A stretch of DNA of 23,639 bases from Opitutia bacterium (GTDB lineage Bacteria; Verrucomicrobiota; Verrucomicrobiae; Opitutales; UBA953). Made by a program: the position numbers and the translations under genes. Below, piece by piece: positions 23,635-23,639 of this stretch; position 1 is the first letter of the stretch, and every line of letters begins with the position of its first letter. The stretch spans positions 1 to 23,639 of the forward strand of contig CANHZL010000015.1 of the NCBI GenBank assembly GCA_947465345.1, in the 5' to 3' direction. A model generated the notes under the pieces. That model was not told where the DNA came from. It did no database searches and saw nothing but the letters and a program-made list of their open reading frames with translations.

Positions 23635-23639
23635 AATAA

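Overview
The window looks like chromosomal DNA of a Verrucomicrobiota bacterium, most likely of the Opitutales/Opitutae type. The evidence is a 1443-residue secreted protein built like the propeller/HEAT/haem proteins of Planctomycetes and Verrucomicrobia, two tandem prepilin-like proteins of the kind that is abundant in Verrucomicrobia, high G+C coding sequence, almost no recognisable Shine-Dalgarno sequences, and a menaquinone gene. The assignment is inferred from protein style; no rRNA is present. The sequence begins 24 nt before one tRNA-Leu gene and ends 5 nt beyond the start of another, so it may be a contig broken at tRNA-Leu repeats.

Left block (1-6816, + strand): tRNA-Leu(CAG); a soluble hybrid histidine kinase with receiver and HPt domains; overlapping clpS and a DUF2017-like gene; a SulP anion transporter with STAS domain; a hairpin terminator; class I fructose-bisphosphate aldolase with a strong terminator. 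The gap 6817-7038 holds two palindromic structures. One is a 120-bp inverted pair of GTAG-headed hairpins resembling a REPIN. The other is a long hairpin next to the end of the following gene.

Middle block (7039-16245): a minus-strand pair (MidA-like methyltransferase, then the giant dihaem protein); tsaD on the plus strand, converging with an isochorismatase-family hydrolase; then a compact plus-strand trio (conserved hypothetical, lipoprotein, M23 peptidase) that looks like an envelope operon.

Right block (16246-23639, all minus strand): a tightly overlapping menA - dCMP deaminase - yqgE operon; two near-identical prepilin genes, each with its own terminator and one with a good promoter candidate; a purD - ywlE-like phosphatase - rpiB - glyA run resembling the ywlE-rpiB-glyA neighbourhood of Bacillus subtilis; and tRNA-Leu(GAG) with its own terminator.

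Most of the window is housekeeping and I see no CRISPR array, prophage, insertion sequence or defence island. The least ordinary items are the REPIN-like element, the long hairpin beside it, the tandem prepilin duplication, the giant cytochrome, and the kinase-clpS-DUF2017 coupling.
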